DNA of 64,000 nucleotides from Luteimicrobium subarcticum (GCF_002798015.1 NZ_PGTZ01000006.1:868001-932000); one strand, 5' to 3'; shown: positions 34,515 to 43,068, counted from the first letter of the stretch. Notes: generated from the letters alone by a model not told the origin. Program-made: numbers and translations.

Positions 34515-35675
34515 GTGCACCCCCAGCCCCCCACGTCGTCCCCGGCGACCGCCCGCCGGCCGCGTCGCGCCGCCCGCGCCCTGACCACGGGGACGACCGC
34601 GCTCGTCCTCACCACCGCGCTCGCCGCCCTCGCCGGCTGCGCGCCCGCCACCGAGGGCCACGCCGCCGCGACCCGCAGCGGCCACGCGTCGGCCGGCGCC
34701 TCGAAGCCCCGGGCGACCACCACCGACCGCCCCCAGGCGTCGCCGGCGCCGAGGAAGACCCCGAGCACCCGCTCGAGCGGGGGCACGACCAGCACCGCAG
34801 GGTCCGCGGGGACGGCCGTCACGGTCCTCGCGACACTCCCCGTGAAGGGACGCGCCCCGATGACGGGCTACGAGCGCGACCAGTTCGGACCCGCGTGGGC
34901 CGACGTCGACCACAACGGCTGCGACACGCGCAACGACATCCTGGCGCGCGACCTCACGCACGTGACGACCAAGGCGGGCACGCACGGCTGCACCGTCCTC
35001 ACGGGCACCCTCGCCGACCCGTACTCGGGTCGCGCGATCGCGTTCCAGCGCGGCGCGACCACGTCGACCGCCGTCCAGATCGACCACGTCGTCGCGCTCG
35101 CCGACGCCTGGCAGACGGGCGCCCAGAAGCTCTCCGCGGACCAGCGCGAGGCGTACGCCAACGACCCGTACGTCCTGCTCGCGGCGGACGGGCCGCTCAA
35201 CGGGCAGAAGGGCGCGGGAGACGCCGCGACCTGGCTGCCGCCGAACAAGGCGTTCCGCTGCCAGTACGTCGCCCGGCAGATCGGCATCAAGCACAAGTAC
35301 CACCTGTGGGTCACGGCCGCGGAGCACGACGCCATGGAGTACGTCCTCGCGACCTGCCCGACGCAGCCGGTACCGACGGGCGGCGGCGCGGTCGTGAAGC
35401 CGACCGGCGCGGCCTCGGCGAGCACCCCGCACGCGACGGCGACGAGCACCCCGGCCGCGAAGGCCGCGACGGGCGGCACGGCGGGAAAGCACCCGTCCGT
35501 CGCCCAGCCCGTCTCCCACTGGGACTGCCCGAGCTGGGCGCCCATCAAGGGCAACGCGTCGAGCCACATCTACCACGTGCCGGGCGGGGCCTACTACGAC
35601 CGCACCGCCCCCGAGGTGTGCTTCGCGTCGGCGTCCGCGGCCGTCGCCGACGGGTACCGCGCGTCGAAGCGGTGA
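34515..35675 (+). CDS. Secreted HNH (DUF1524-type) nuclease lipoprotein
   Basis: The product of about 386 residues has a lipoprotein signal with lipobox ALAGC (Cys42 from this start), a long Ser/Thr/Pro tether, and a DUF1524/HNH nuclease domain with DVDHNGCDTRNDIL and QIDHVVALADAW (metal-binding Asp-His), plus NDPYVLLAADGPLNGQKG. A small C-terminal domain (HIYHVPGGAYYDRTAPEVCF) follows; it matches the domain appended to many secreted actinobacterial nucleases. It probably degrades extracellular nucleic acid at the cell surface. GTG 34515 has CAGAAT 7 nt upstream (leaderless pattern); ATG 34506 is in frame and cannot be excluded. It converges with the beta-helix gene across a hairpin. Confidence 0.87.
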   Translation: MHPQPPTSSPATARRPRRAARALTTGTTALVLTTALAALAGCAPATEGHAAATRSGHASAGASKPRATTTDRPQASPAPRKTPSTRSSGGTTSTAGSAGTAVTVLATLPVKGRAPMTGYERDQFGPAWADVDHNGCDTRNDILARDLTHVTTKAGTHGCTVLTGTLADPYSGRAIAFQRGATTSTAVQIDHVVALADAWQTGAQKLSADQREAYANDPYVLLAADGPLNGQKGAGDAATWLPPNKAFRCQYVARQIGIKHKYHLWVTAAEHDAMEYVLATCPTQPVPTGGGAVVKPTGAASASTPHATATSTPAAKAATGGTAGKHPSVAQPVSHWDCPSWAPIKGNASSHIYHVPGGAYYDRTAPEVCFASASAAVADGYRASKR

Positions 35676-35697
35676 GCGGCCCGCGAGCCGCCCGGGT

Positions 35698-35722
35698 CGG
35701 CGACTCTCAGCAGGAGTCGCCG
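35698..35722. terminator. Hairpin terminator between convergent genes
   Basis: Perfect 9-bp stem CGGCGACTC / GAGTCGCCG with a 7-nt loop, between the HNH nuclease stop (35675) and the stop of the beta-helix gene at 35727. Bidirectional use is likely. Confidence 0.7.
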
Positions 35723-35726
35723 CCTC

Positions 35727-37196
35727 TCAGCAGGACCGGACCCGCACCCACGAGCTCCACGCGCCGCGCTCGGGTCGGTTGCCCTGGTTCCACCACAGGG
35801 CGCGATAGAGGTAGCCGCCGTACGTGACCTCGGAGCCCGCCTTGTAGGCGCGCTCCTTCTGCCAGGCCGGTGCCGTGCAGCGCGGACGGGCGGGCACGGT
35901 GGGCGAGGGCGCGGACGCGGTCGCGGGCGGTGACGCCTCGACGGTCACGGTGACCGTCGGCGTGCTCACCGGCGTGCTCACCGGTGCGGCCGTGCGGGTC
36001 GCCGTGGCGGTGGGCGACGCGGTCGGTCCGGCCGTGACCGTGGGCGACGGCCCGATCGCCGTGCCCCCCGACGGGACGCCGGCGGACGTCGGCCGGACGG
36101 CAGGCTGGGCACCTGCGGGGGGAGCGACCGACGCCGGGGCGACCGCGGCGGTCGCCGACGGTCCCGGGGCGTCGGTGGCCTGCCCGAACGCCGCCACGAC
36201 GGGCACGCCCGCCGTCACGAGGCGTCCGGCGCCCGTCACCGTGTTGTCGTCGTAGACCGTCGTCGGGCAGGTCGACCGGTCGTAGCCGACGACCTCGATC
36301 GCGATCGGGTGGGCGGTCGTGGCGGCCTCCAGGTTGGCGGCGTTGCCGCTCACCTCGGTGCCGCAGCCCCAGCCCGCGACCTGCGACCCGATCGCGTACC
36401 CGGCGCGGCCCGCGTGAGCACCCGTGTTGCCCGTCAGCGTGTACTCGTTGCCGCGGACCTCGACCCACGCCTCGCCCGCGGTGCCGCCCGGCGCCGCACC
36501 GTCGAGCACGTTCCGGGCGACCGTGCCGCCCGCCGTCCCCTCGTGCGCGACGACCGCCGGCCCCCCGACGAGCGGGCCGATGACGTTGTCCGCGACCGTG
36601 ACGTGGTCGGACGTGTCGGACACGACCTGCGGGCTCCCCACGACGACCCCGCCCGGCGCGCTCGGCCCCTTCGACTGCCCGATGTCGGAGATGGTCGACC
36701 CGACCACGGAGCCGAAGCTGCTGGACGACCAGAACCGGACCGCGTCGACGTCGAGGTCGTGCGCGAGGACGCCCTCGACGGAGACGTGGTCGGACGCCTC
36801 CACGAGGACGCCCTCCTGACCGTGCTCGACCGTGATCCCCCGGACCGACCAGTAGTCGGAGTCCACGAGGTGGAGCGCCGCGCCGGCACCGGTCCCCGTG
36901 CGGAGCACGGCGCGCCGACCACCGGACAGCGTCACGGGGGCCGCGGACGTCGCCGGCCGGTCCACGACGGACCAGTTGCCGACGTAGGTGCCGTCCGCGA
37001 GCTCGATGGTCTGCCCGGGCTCCGCGTCGGCGAGGGCCCGACGCAGCTCGTCGGCGTTCGCGACCCGCACCGTCACCTGGGCGCGCGCGTCGGACGCGTG
37101 CCCGATCGTGAGCCCGATCGTGATGGCTGTGGCTGCCACGACCGCCCCGACCGCGAGCGGTCGGAGCGTCCGGTGACGTGCAGGGAGGTCGTACAT
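35727..37196 (-). CDS. Secreted parallel beta-helix protein with CBM5/12 module (copy 1)
   Basis: The 489-residue product has a signal peptide (LAVGAVVAATAITIGLTIG, cut near ARA-Q), a right-handed beta-helix of the pectate-lyase/chondroitinase-B type (about 45-330: ELADGTYVGNW, DSDYWSVRGITVEHGQEGVLVE, ASDHVSVEGV), a Pro/Thr-rich linker (about 335-440) and a C-terminal CBM5/12 (WQKERAYKAGSEVTYGGYLYRALWWNQG). Probable function: binding and cleaving or recognising an extracellular polysaccharide; the catalytic residues are not evident. ATG 37196 is chosen; a GTG at 37211 is in frame. It is last in the minus-strand Ter cluster, 90 bp after the PRT gene, and paralogous to the gene at 47729 on the other side. 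Confidence 0.87.
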   Translation of the reverse strand: MYDLPARHRTLRPLAVGAVVAATAITIGLTIGHASDARAQVTVRVANADELRRALADAEPGQTIELADGTYVGNWSVVDRPATSAAPVTLSGGRRAVLRTGTGAGAALHLVDSDYWSVRGITVEHGQEGVLVEASDHVSVEGVLAHDLDVDAVRFWSSSSFGSVVGSTISDIGQSKGPSAPGGVVVGSPQVVSDTSDHVTVADNVIGPLVGGPAVVAHEGTAGGTVARNVLDGAAPGGTAGEAWVEVRGNEYTLTGNTGAHAGRAGYAIGSQVAGWGCGTEVSGNAANLEAATTAHPIAIEVVGYDRSTCPTTVYDDNTVTGAGRLVTAGVPVVAAFGQATDAPGPSATAAVAPASVAPPAGAQPAVRPTSAGVPSGGTAIGPSPTVTAGPTASPTATATRTAAPVSTPVSTPTVTVTVEASPPATASAPSPTVPARPRCTAPAWQKERAYKAGSEVTYGGYLYRALWWNQGNRPERGAWSSWVRVRSC

Positions 37197-37286
37197 GTTC
37201 AGGAGCCTCACTTATCCACGTGACGCAGGTCAACCAGCGCCCGGGTCGACATCGGGAAGAGTGGGGACATCACGTAGTGCGATGCC

Positions 37287-38138
37287 TCAGGCGAGCAGGT
37301 CGACGAGCTCGCGAAGCCGGGACGTACCCGCCCGATACCGGTCGAGATCGGCAAACCGGTCACGGCACGCGACCTCCGCGATCCACCGGACGAGCGGGCT
37401 CGGCGCGAGCATGATGAACCGGTCCAGGTCGGCGTCGGGCAGGCCGAGGACCCAGCGGGCCACGCGCGCGTTCGGGACGTGCCCCGGCGCACCGGCCAGC
37501 GCGAGGAGGTCGGCGAGCGTGCCGACGGCGACGGCGTTCAGCGCCGCCTCGGCCTGCGGTGCGCAACCGGCGGCGTCCACGACGAACAGGTGGTCCACGC
37601 GCCGTGCGCCGGCGCGGTGCAGCGCGGCCTCGATGGCACGCTCGTGGACGCCCGTGACCCGGACGTCGTCGAGCGCGACCACGCGCGCACCCCCGACGAC
37701 GTCACCCGGGGCGACGTGCAGGGCCGACGGGTCGAGCGCGGCGCGGCGCTCGCGCAGGCCCATGGACGCGTAGTCCCCGTCCGACGGCCGGGTGCGCAGG
37801 ACGACCACCGACCGTGCCCGCACCCCGTGCGCGGCGAGGCGTCCGAGGAACGGTGTGACGAGCGCGTGCGCTGCCGGCGGCGCGACGTCGAACCCGGACC
37901 CCGTGACGACGACCTCGTCCTCGTGCAGCGACGGTCCCTGCTCGGCGACGTACAGGTCGGCGAGGGCGACCCCGAAGTCGTGCGCGGCCGACCCGTCCCC
38001 GTGCTTGAACCGGCTGTACCGGGCGGCCGTGAGCACGCCCGGGGCGAGGGACGCCGCCGTCGCGCCGCCCGGGACGAGGTGCAGACCGTCGGGGCCGTCG
38101 TCCGTCCTCGCGACGGCCAGCGAGCTGCGCCAGGTCAC
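37287..38138 (-). CDS. Ter-associated phosphoribosyltransferase
   Basis: The 283-residue protein is a type I PRT-fold protein. The PRPP-binding loop is VVALDDVRVTG (about 153-163), preceded by the segment YSRFKHGDGSAAHDFG, which recurs as YSWAKHGD in the upstream fusion. The C-terminal half (EAALNAVAVGTLADLLAL, ARVARWVLGLPDADLDRF) is also shared, so the two are tandem paralogs. Published analysis of Ter systems predicts that such PRTs, with HAD phosphatases, make a nucleoside- or nucleotide-like metabolite; substrate unknown. Its GTG start overlaps the upstream stop by 4 nt (GTGA). A 90-bp gap separates it from the beta-helix gene. Confidence 0.83.
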   Translation of the reverse strand: MTWRSSLAVARTDDGPDGLHLVPGGATAASLAPGVLTAARYSRFKHGDGSAAHDFGVALADLYVAEQGPSLHEDEVVVTGSGFDVAPPAAHALVTPFLGRLAAHGVRARSVVVLRTRPSDGDYASMGLRERRAALDPSALHVAPGDVVGGARVVALDDVRVTGVHERAIEAALHRAGARRVDHLFVVDAAGCAPQAEAALNAVAVGTLADLLALAGAPGHVPNARVARWVLGLPDADLDRFIMLAPSPLVRWIAEVACRDRFADLDRYRAGTSRLRELVDLLA

Positions 38139-39820
38139 GCGGCCCCCGCACGGACGGCGCGCTCCGCCGCCACGTCGGCGAGACCGGCGGCGTAGGTCGC
38201 GCAGAACGCGTCGCCCGTGGCGCGCGCGCCGTCGAGCACCTGGTCGAGGAGCGGCGGCGGGCACGCGGCGAGGAACGCGGCGCGCTCCGGGCCCGGCGCC
38301 CCGAGCAGCCGCTTGAGGAACCGGATCGTCAGCGCGAAGCGCCCCCGGCCGACGACGGGGGCCAGGTCGGCGACCGACGTCACGGCGGCGTGGTTGAGCC
38401 GCGCCTCGACGCCCGGATCGGCCGCGAGACCACGGTCCGCGACCGCGACGTACGCGACGACGCACCGCTCGGGCGCGACGCCCGCCGCGTCGAGAGCCCG
38501 CAGGACAGCCACCTCCGCCAGTCCCGTGACCCGGATGTCGTCGACGACCACGACCTGACCGTCGGAGACGTCCTCGGTGAGCCGGAAGCCGATGCCGGCG
38601 AGCTCGGCGCGGCGTGCCTGCTGGGACGCGGTCGCGTAGTCGGTGTGCGTCACGGAGTCCTTCTCGACCCGCACGACGCGGCCCGGCGGAAGCCCCCGTG
38701 CGACGCGGACGGCGTCGAGGTCAGCGAGGACGCGCCGGGCGAGCAGGAGGCACGCCGGCGGCACGGCGAGGTAGGCGACCGGCAGGACGGGTGGCGCGGG
38801 GTCCTCGACGAGCGCCGGGACGCGCCGGGCGAGCTCGGCGGCGAGCTCCGCGCCGAGGACGTCGACCGCGTCGAGGTCGCCGTGCTTGGCCCACGAGTAC
38901 GTCCGCGCGTCGAAACCCGTCGGTCCGGCGGCGCCCGCAGCCGCCGCGGAGCCCCCAGCGGCCCGCGCGGGGCGGCCCGGGTCGTCGTCCGCGGGGTCGT
39001 CGTCCGCGGGGTCGTCGTCCGAGGAGAGGGTGTGCACCGCGACCCGCGTGACGCGGGCCGCGCGCAGGACGTCCGCGAGAGCGGTCTCGACGGGTGCGAC
39101 GTCGTCGACGAGCAGGCCGACGAGTCCGGCCGCACCGGCGCCGGCGACGTCCGCTCGGGGGTTGTCGCCCACGTGCACGACGTGCTCGTGGCGCAGCGGC
39201 GTGGCGCCCTCCGGGAGGACCGTGGCGAGCCCGCGGACGGTCGCGTCGAACAGGCGCCGGTCGGGCTTGGGCGCGCCGACCTCGTCCGAGAACGTCAGGA
39301 CGGAGAACGGGGCGAGCAGGTCGTTCGCGGCGAGCAGCGCGCGCATGGTCGTTCCCGGGATCATGCCGGTGTTGCTCGTCACCGCGAGCGGGACGTGCCG
39401 CGCGAGCCGGGCGAGCAGCGCCGGCAGGTCGGGGTGCAGCGGCCGCGGGGGCAGTTCGAGGGCGAGCTCGTGCTGCTGCGCGAGCAGGCTGCGGACGGTC
39501 GCGGGGTCGGCCAGGGCGCCGGCGGCCGCGCTCGCTCCCGCCGCGTCGAGCGCGCCGGCCGCGACCAGACCGTCGAGCGTGAGCCGCAGCCGGTCGGCGA
39601 GGGCGTGGTCGCGACCCGTCGTCTCGGCGAAGTCGTCGGCCCGACGGTCCGCCGACCGGAGCGTCGCCGCGAACACGGCGTCGTCGACGTCGAGGCCCAG
39701 CCCGGCGCGCAGCATCGCCGCGCGCCGGGCCTTGAACTCGGGGTGGCTCCGCAGGAGCGTCATCCACAGGTCGAGACTGACCGCCCGGACCGTGCCCGCC
39801 GGCTCCCCGAGGACGTCCAC
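38135..39820 (-). CDS. HAD hydrolase-phosphoribosyltransferase fusion (Ter-associated)
   Basis: The 561-residue protein fuses two enzymes. Residues 10-258 form a HAD hydrolase: nucleophile Asp17 (SLDLWMTL), motif II Ser/Asn (VTSNTG), motif III Lys185 (GAPKPDRRLF) and motif IV VHVGDNPRADV. After a low-complexity linker with DDDPADDDPADDDPG (268-282), residues 300-561 form a PRT with PRPP loop VVVVDDIRVTG (423-433) and the YSWAKHGD motif. Joined HAD and PRT activities fit phosphoribosyl transfer followed by dephosphorylation, as proposed for Ter biosynthetic modules. It starts 6 nt after terD and overlaps the next PRT by 4 nt. The linker is encoded by a 15-bp DNA tandem repeat. Confidence 0.84.
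   Translation of the reverse strand: MDVLGEPAGTVRAVSLDLWMTLLRSHPEFKARRAAMLRAGLGLDVDDAVFAATLRSADRRADDFAETTGRDHALADRLRLTLDGLVAAGALDAAGASAAAGALADPATVRSLLAQQHELALELPPRPLHPDLPALLARLARHVPLAVTSNTGMIPGTTMRALLAANDLLAPFSVLTFSDEVGAPKPDRRLFDATVRGLATVLPEGATPLRHEHVVHVGDNPRADVAGAGAAGLVGLLVDDVAPVETALADVLRAARVTRVAVHTLSSDDDPADDDPADDDPGRPARAAGGSAAAAGAAGPTGFDARTYSWAKHGDLDAVDVLGAELAAELARRVPALVEDPAPPVLPVAYLAVPPACLLLARRVLADLDAVRVARGLPPGRVVRVEKDSVTHTDYATASQQARRAELAGIGFRLTEDVSDGQVVVVDDIRVTGLAEVAVLRALDAAGVAPERCVVAYVAVADRGLAADPGVEARLNHAAVTSVADLAPVVGRGRFALTIRFLKRLLGAPGPERAAFLAACPPPLLDQVLDGARATGDAFCATYAAGLADVAAERAVRAGAA
38981..39021 (-). repeat. 15-bp in-frame tandem repeat in the HAD-PRT linker
   Basis: GTCGTCGTCCGCGGG occurs at 38981-38995 and 38996-39010, with a partial third copy to 39021. 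It encodes the repeating DDDPA unit between the HAD and PRT domains. Being a multiple of three, copy-number change would lengthen or shorten the linker without a frameshift. Confidence 0.85.
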
Positions 39821-39826
39821 GACCGC

Positions 39827-40429
39827 TCAGACCGCCTGGAGCGCGAGCGGGGCGAGCTGCTGCACCGTCCGGCCGTTCCCGGCCGTGCCGAGGGCCGTGA
39901 GCTGCCACCCCTGCGTCGTGCGCGACACCTTCGCCATGACGAGCGCGGTGTGCGGGCCCGAGCCCGTGAGCGTGTAGCGCGCGAGCTCGGCGTCGCCCGC
40001 GGACGAGTCGACGACGCGCACGTACGCGTTGTCGACCTCCGCGAACGTCTGGCCGCTGTACGAGTTCACCGTGAACACGATGTGCTCGACCGCCGGGTGC
40101 ACCGCCGTGAGGTCGACGACGATCGACTCGTCGTCGCCGTCACCGCGACCCGTGAGGTTGTCGCCCGTGTGCTGCAGCGAGCCGTCCTTGGAGCGGAGCT
40201 GACGGAAGTAGACGGTGTCCTGCACCTGGCCGCCGCCGATGAGCAGCGCGGACGCGTCGAGGTCGATGCTCTTCTGCACGACCTTCGACCCGCCGAACAG
40301 GCCCTTCTTCTCGACCTTCTTGGTGTCCCAGCCGAGACCGAGGCGCACGTGCGTCAGACCCTGCTCGCCGCCGTCGGTCGTGGCCTTGGACAGGTTGATG
40401 GTCTGACCCTTGCTGAGGCTGATCGCCAT
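39827..40429 (-). CDS. terD: TerD family protein (A)
   Basis: The 200-residue TerD-fold protein starts MAISLSKGQTINLSKA. It has the calcium-binding acidic motifs DLDASALLIGGG and GDGDDESIVVDL, plus SGQTFAEVDNAYVRVVD. TerD domains bind Ca2+ and help form membrane-associated stress complexes linked to tellurite, phage and DNA-damage resistance. It is most like the copy at 46416 (shared RSKDGSLQHTGDNLTG and TLTGSGPHTALVMA). It lies 27 nt after the TerD-like gene and 6 nt before the HAD-PRT gene. Confidence 0.93.
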   Translation of the reverse strand: MAISLSKGQTINLSKATTDGGEQGLTHVRLGLGWDTKKVEKKGLFGGSKVVQKSIDLDASALLIGGGQVQDTVYFRQLRSKDGSLQHTGDNLTGRGDGDDESIVVDLTAVHPAVEHIVFTVNSYSGQTFAEVDNAYVRVVDSSAGDAELARYTLTGSGPHTALVMAKVSRTTQGWQLTALGTAGNGRTVQQLAPLALQAV

Positions 40430-40456
40430 GACGTTCCCCTTACTGGTGGGCGCGGA

Positions 40457-41143
40457 CTACTTGTAGGCGTTGACGGGGCCGGCGTCCATGACGACCTGCC
40501 CGTCCGGACCGATCACGGGCCGGCGCTCGGAGCCGGGCGCCGAGTAGAGCTCGAGCGCCTCGACGCGCACGCCGTCCGGCCCGTTCAGGACGATGCCCGG
40601 CACGCACGTGTAGACCGTCGACGACTTGCTCGCGTTCGGTGCGTCGACGACGACCGCCTCGCCGGCCCCGTTGTCGATGCGCATCGAGACGCGGTACTTG
40701 CGGAACGAGCCCGTGCCGTTCGACTGGGCCGAGTAGGCGACCGGGACGACGGCGGCGACGTCCGGGCCGAGCCGGATCTCGACGGTCTCCGTCGCGACCG
40801 CGCCACCGCCGCGCTGCACGTCACCGAGGTGCGTGACCGCACCGTCCTCGGTGGCGAGCGAGAAGTCGCGGGGCGCATCCTTCGTGCCGAACGCGCTCAC
40901 GGTCACCTGGCGGCCGTCGCGGTAGAGCACGAGCGCGTACACGTCGTAGTCCGTCGCGGGCGGCCACGAGATCGTGGCGGTGACCAGCGGCGTCTTCGTG
41001 AGGCGGATGCCCTGGCCCTTGGACAGGTTGATCACGCCGCCCGTCGGCACGCGCGCAGGGGCCGCGGGGGCCGCAGCCGGCGCACCCTGCGGGGTGGCCG
41101 GCTGCGCCGCGGGCGCGGGCGTGCTGCGCGAGAAGAGGCCCAC
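40457..41143 (-). CDS. Divergent TerD-like protein (TerF/TerD superfamily)
   Basis: The 228-residue protein has an Ala/Pro-rich N-terminal stretch (residues 8-34), then VINLSKGQGIRLTKTPLVTA, the TerD N-terminal beta-hairpin. The canonical DLDAS calcium site is replaced (ATDYDVYALVLYRDGR). The rest (VEIRLGPDVAAVVPVAYSAQ, VYTCVPGIVLNGPDGV) still resembles the TerD sandwich. This suggests a structural paralog with reduced or altered metal binding. It starts 2 nt after the DUF475/TerC-type stop, so they are cotranscribed. Confidence 0.82.
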   Translation of the reverse strand: MGLFSRSTPAPAAQPATPQGAPAAAPAAPARVPTGGVINLSKGQGIRLTKTPLVTATISWPPATDYDVYALVLYRDGRQVTVSAFGTKDAPRDFSLATEDGAVTHLGDVQRGGGAVATETVEIRLGPDVAAVVPVAYSAQSNGTGSFRKYRVSMRIDNGAGEAVVVDAPNASKSSTVYTCVPGIVLNGPDGVRVEALELYSAPGSERRPVIGPDGQVVMDAGPVNAYK

Positions 41144-41145
41144 GG

Positions 41146-42366
41146 TCAGTCGTCCTGCTCGGTGGTGGTCGCCGCGGCGACGACCGCGTGCTCGTGCTCC
41201 GCGCCGGACTCGAAGATGCCCGGCGCGGGCGCCGCCTCGGCCGCGATCTCGTCGGCCGCGTCCGCGACCTCCGCCTCACGACGGTTCGCGACCACGGACG
41301 TCGCGAGCGCGGCGCCGATGAACGCGATGCCGACCAGGCCGATCACGACGTCCGGGATGTCGAACTCGAGCGTCACGAACAGCAGCAGGGCGAGCGAGCC
41401 GATGGCCCAGTGGGCGCCGTGCTCGAGGTACCGGTACTCGGCGAGCGTGCCCCGCTTGACCAGGAACACCGTCATCGACCGGACGAACAGCGCGCCGACG
41501 CCCAGGCCGAGCGCGATGATCACCGGGTCCGGCGTGATGGCGAACGCACCGATGACGCCGTCGAACGAGAACGACGCGTCGAGCACCTCGAGGAACAGGA
41601 ACAGCGAGAACGCCGCCTTGCCCGCGAGCAGGACCTGCTGGCCGGCGGACGGGCCGGCGCTGGTGGTCGCGCCCTCGTCGTCCGACTCGAGGTGCAGCTG
41701 CTCCGCCTTCGCCGCCTCGGCGTCCTCCATGACGGACGCGAGCCCGTTCACCGCCAGGTAGACGACGATGCCCAGGACGCCCGCGAACAGCACGGTCGAC
41801 TGCTCGTCGTCCGCGGCGAGCGTCTGCGACGCGACGAGGAGGACGGCGGCGACGACGATGACGCTGAGCTGGTCGAGCTTGCCCACCTTGAGGAGCGGCT
41901 TCTCGATCCACGACAGCCACGTCGAGTCACGCTCGGTGTCGAACAGGAAGTCCAGGAAGAGCAGCAGCAGGAAGACGCCGCCGAACGCCGCGATCGCGGG
42001 GTGCGCCTGGTCGAGGATGTACCCGTAGGTGCCCGGCGTGTGCGGGTCGCCCTTCTCGAACGCGAGACGGATCGCCTCGGCCGGCCCGACGCCACCCGTC
42101 AGGCAGACGATGACGAACGGGAACACGAGACGCATCCCGACGACGGCGATGAGGATGCCGACCGTCAGGAAGATGCGCTGCCACGCGTCGTTGAGGCGCG
42201 CGAGGTACTTCGCGTTCACGGCCGCGTTGTCGAACGAGAACACGATCTCGACGACCACGAGGATCATCGCGAGCCACAGCGCGGCGGTGCCGCCGTACCA
42301 GAAGGCCACGCCGAGCGCGGCGAGCAGGACGACGAAGTCCCACTTGAAGTGACGCAGGGCGTCCAC
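41146..42366 (-). CDS. DUF475/TerC-type integral membrane protein
   Basis: The 406-residue protein has about nine transmembrane helices with two internally related halves. Each half carries the family's intramembrane acidic motif: EIVFSFDNAAVNAKYL and EVLDASFSFDGVIGAF. These Glu/Asp-Phe-Ser-Phe-Asp motifs are typical of TerC and DUF475 proteins, which have been linked to Mn2+ or other metal transport and which act as the membrane core of Ter complexes. The C-terminal tail (about 365-406) is acidic. The GTG start at 42366 lies downstream of short ggttcggt repeats. A terminator follows terD just upstream, so this gene probably has its own promoter and heads the operon running to 35727. Confidence 0.88.
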   Translation of the reverse strand: MDALRHFKWDFVVLLAALGVAFWYGGTAALWLAMILVVVEIVFSFDNAAVNAKYLARLNDAWQRIFLTVGILIAVVGMRLVFPFVIVCLTGGVGPAEAIRLAFEKGDPHTPGTYGYILDQAHPAIAAFGGVFLLLLFLDFLFDTERDSTWLSWIEKPLLKVGKLDQLSVIVVAAVLLVASQTLAADDEQSTVLFAGVLGIVVYLAVNGLASVMEDAEAAKAEQLHLESDDEGATTSAGPSAGQQVLLAGKAAFSLFLFLEVLDASFSFDGVIGAFAITPDPVIIALGLGVGALFVRSMTVFLVKRGTLAEYRYLEHGAHWAIGSLALLLFVTLEFDIPDVVIGLVGIAFIGAALATSVVANRREAEVADAADEIAAEAAPAPGIFESGAEHEHAVVAAATTTEQDD

Positions 42367-42422
42367 GGAGGTCTCTCTTTCGGTGGTGGTTCGGTGGTTC
42401 GGTGGTTCGGGCGGCAGATCAG

Positions 42423-42443
42423 CCGGCCGGGCAGCCCGGCCGG
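42423..42443 (-). terminator. Hairpin terminator after terD (B)
   Basis: CCGGCCGGGC-A-GCCCGGCCGG is a 21-nt perfect inverted repeat immediately following the terD stop at 42444 (minus strand). Steric limits leave a loop of about 5 nt. It separates terD (B) from the DUF475 operon. Confidence 0.65.
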
Positions 42444-43031
42444 TCAGCCGGCGCTGAGGCCGTAGTCGGCGATGACGCCCTCGAGGCCCGACGTGTAGCC
42501 CTGGCCGACGGCCCGGAACTTCCAGTCGGTGCCGTTGCGGTAGACCTCGCCGAAGACGAGAGCCGTCTCGGTCGACGCGTCCTCGCCGAGGTCGAACGTC
42601 ACGACCTTGTCGGCGTCGTCGGGGTGGTCGCCGTCGTACACCCGGATGTACGCGTCGGAGACCTGGCCGAACGACTGCCGCCGGGTGTCGGCGTCGAAGA
42701 TGCTCGCCAGGAAGACGATCCGGTCCACGCGGGCGTCGACCGCGGCCAGGTCGACGGTGATGCTCTCGTCGTCGCCCGAGCCGTCGCCCGTCCGGTTGTC
42801 GCCCAGGTGGCGCACGGCGCCCGTCGGGTCCTGCAGGTTGTTGAAGAAGACGAAGTGCTGGTCGGACAGGGCCCTGCCGTTCTCGTCGACCAGGATCGCG
42901 GAGGCGTCGAGGTCGAACGCCGCACCGTCGGTGGTACGGGGCTTCCAGCCGAGGCCGGCGACCGCGTGGACGAGGCCGGGCGCGACCTTCGTGAGCGAGA
43001 TGTTCCCGCCCTTGCTGAGGTTGACTGCCAT
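42444..43031 (-). CDS. terD: TerD family protein (B)
   Basis: The 195-residue product begins MAVNLSKGGNISLTKVAPGL and keeps both calcium sites: AFDLDASAILVDENGRALS and SGDDESITVDL. RRQSFGQVSDAYIRVYDG and DWKFRAVGQGYTSGL complete the canonical TerD pattern. It is closest to copy E (47024), with long identical stretches. GAAGGAGC precedes the ATG. It lies 80 bp after the unknown gene at 43112 and has its own terminator, so it may be transcribed separately. Confidence 0.94.
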   Translation of the reverse strand: MAVNLSKGGNISLTKVAPGLVHAVAGLGWKPRTTDGAAFDLDASAILVDENGRALSDQHFVFFNNLQDPTGAVRHLGDNRTGDGSGDDESITVDLAAVDARVDRIVFLASIFDADTRRQSFGQVSDAYIRVYDGDHPDDADKVVTFDLGEDASTETALVFGEVYRNGTDWKFRAVGQGYTSGLEGVIADYGLSAG

Positions 43032-43068
43032 CTCGGTGCTCCTTCGGTCTGGGTCGTGCTGGGGCTGC

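Noticed and set aside
36000-36200. Second array-like Pro/Thr repeat stretch
   Set aside because: Linker of beta-helix protein copy 1, in frame and not an array of repeats and spacers.
40341-40352. Possible fourth copy of the palindrome arm (GAGGCGCACGTG)
   Set aside because: It is inside a terD gene, covers only part of the arm, has no partner arm near by, and is explained by codon usage.
38390-41761. 1123-codon open frame on the plus strand through the Ter genes
   Set aside because: It spans several well-supported terD/PRT genes in antisense and shows no domain.
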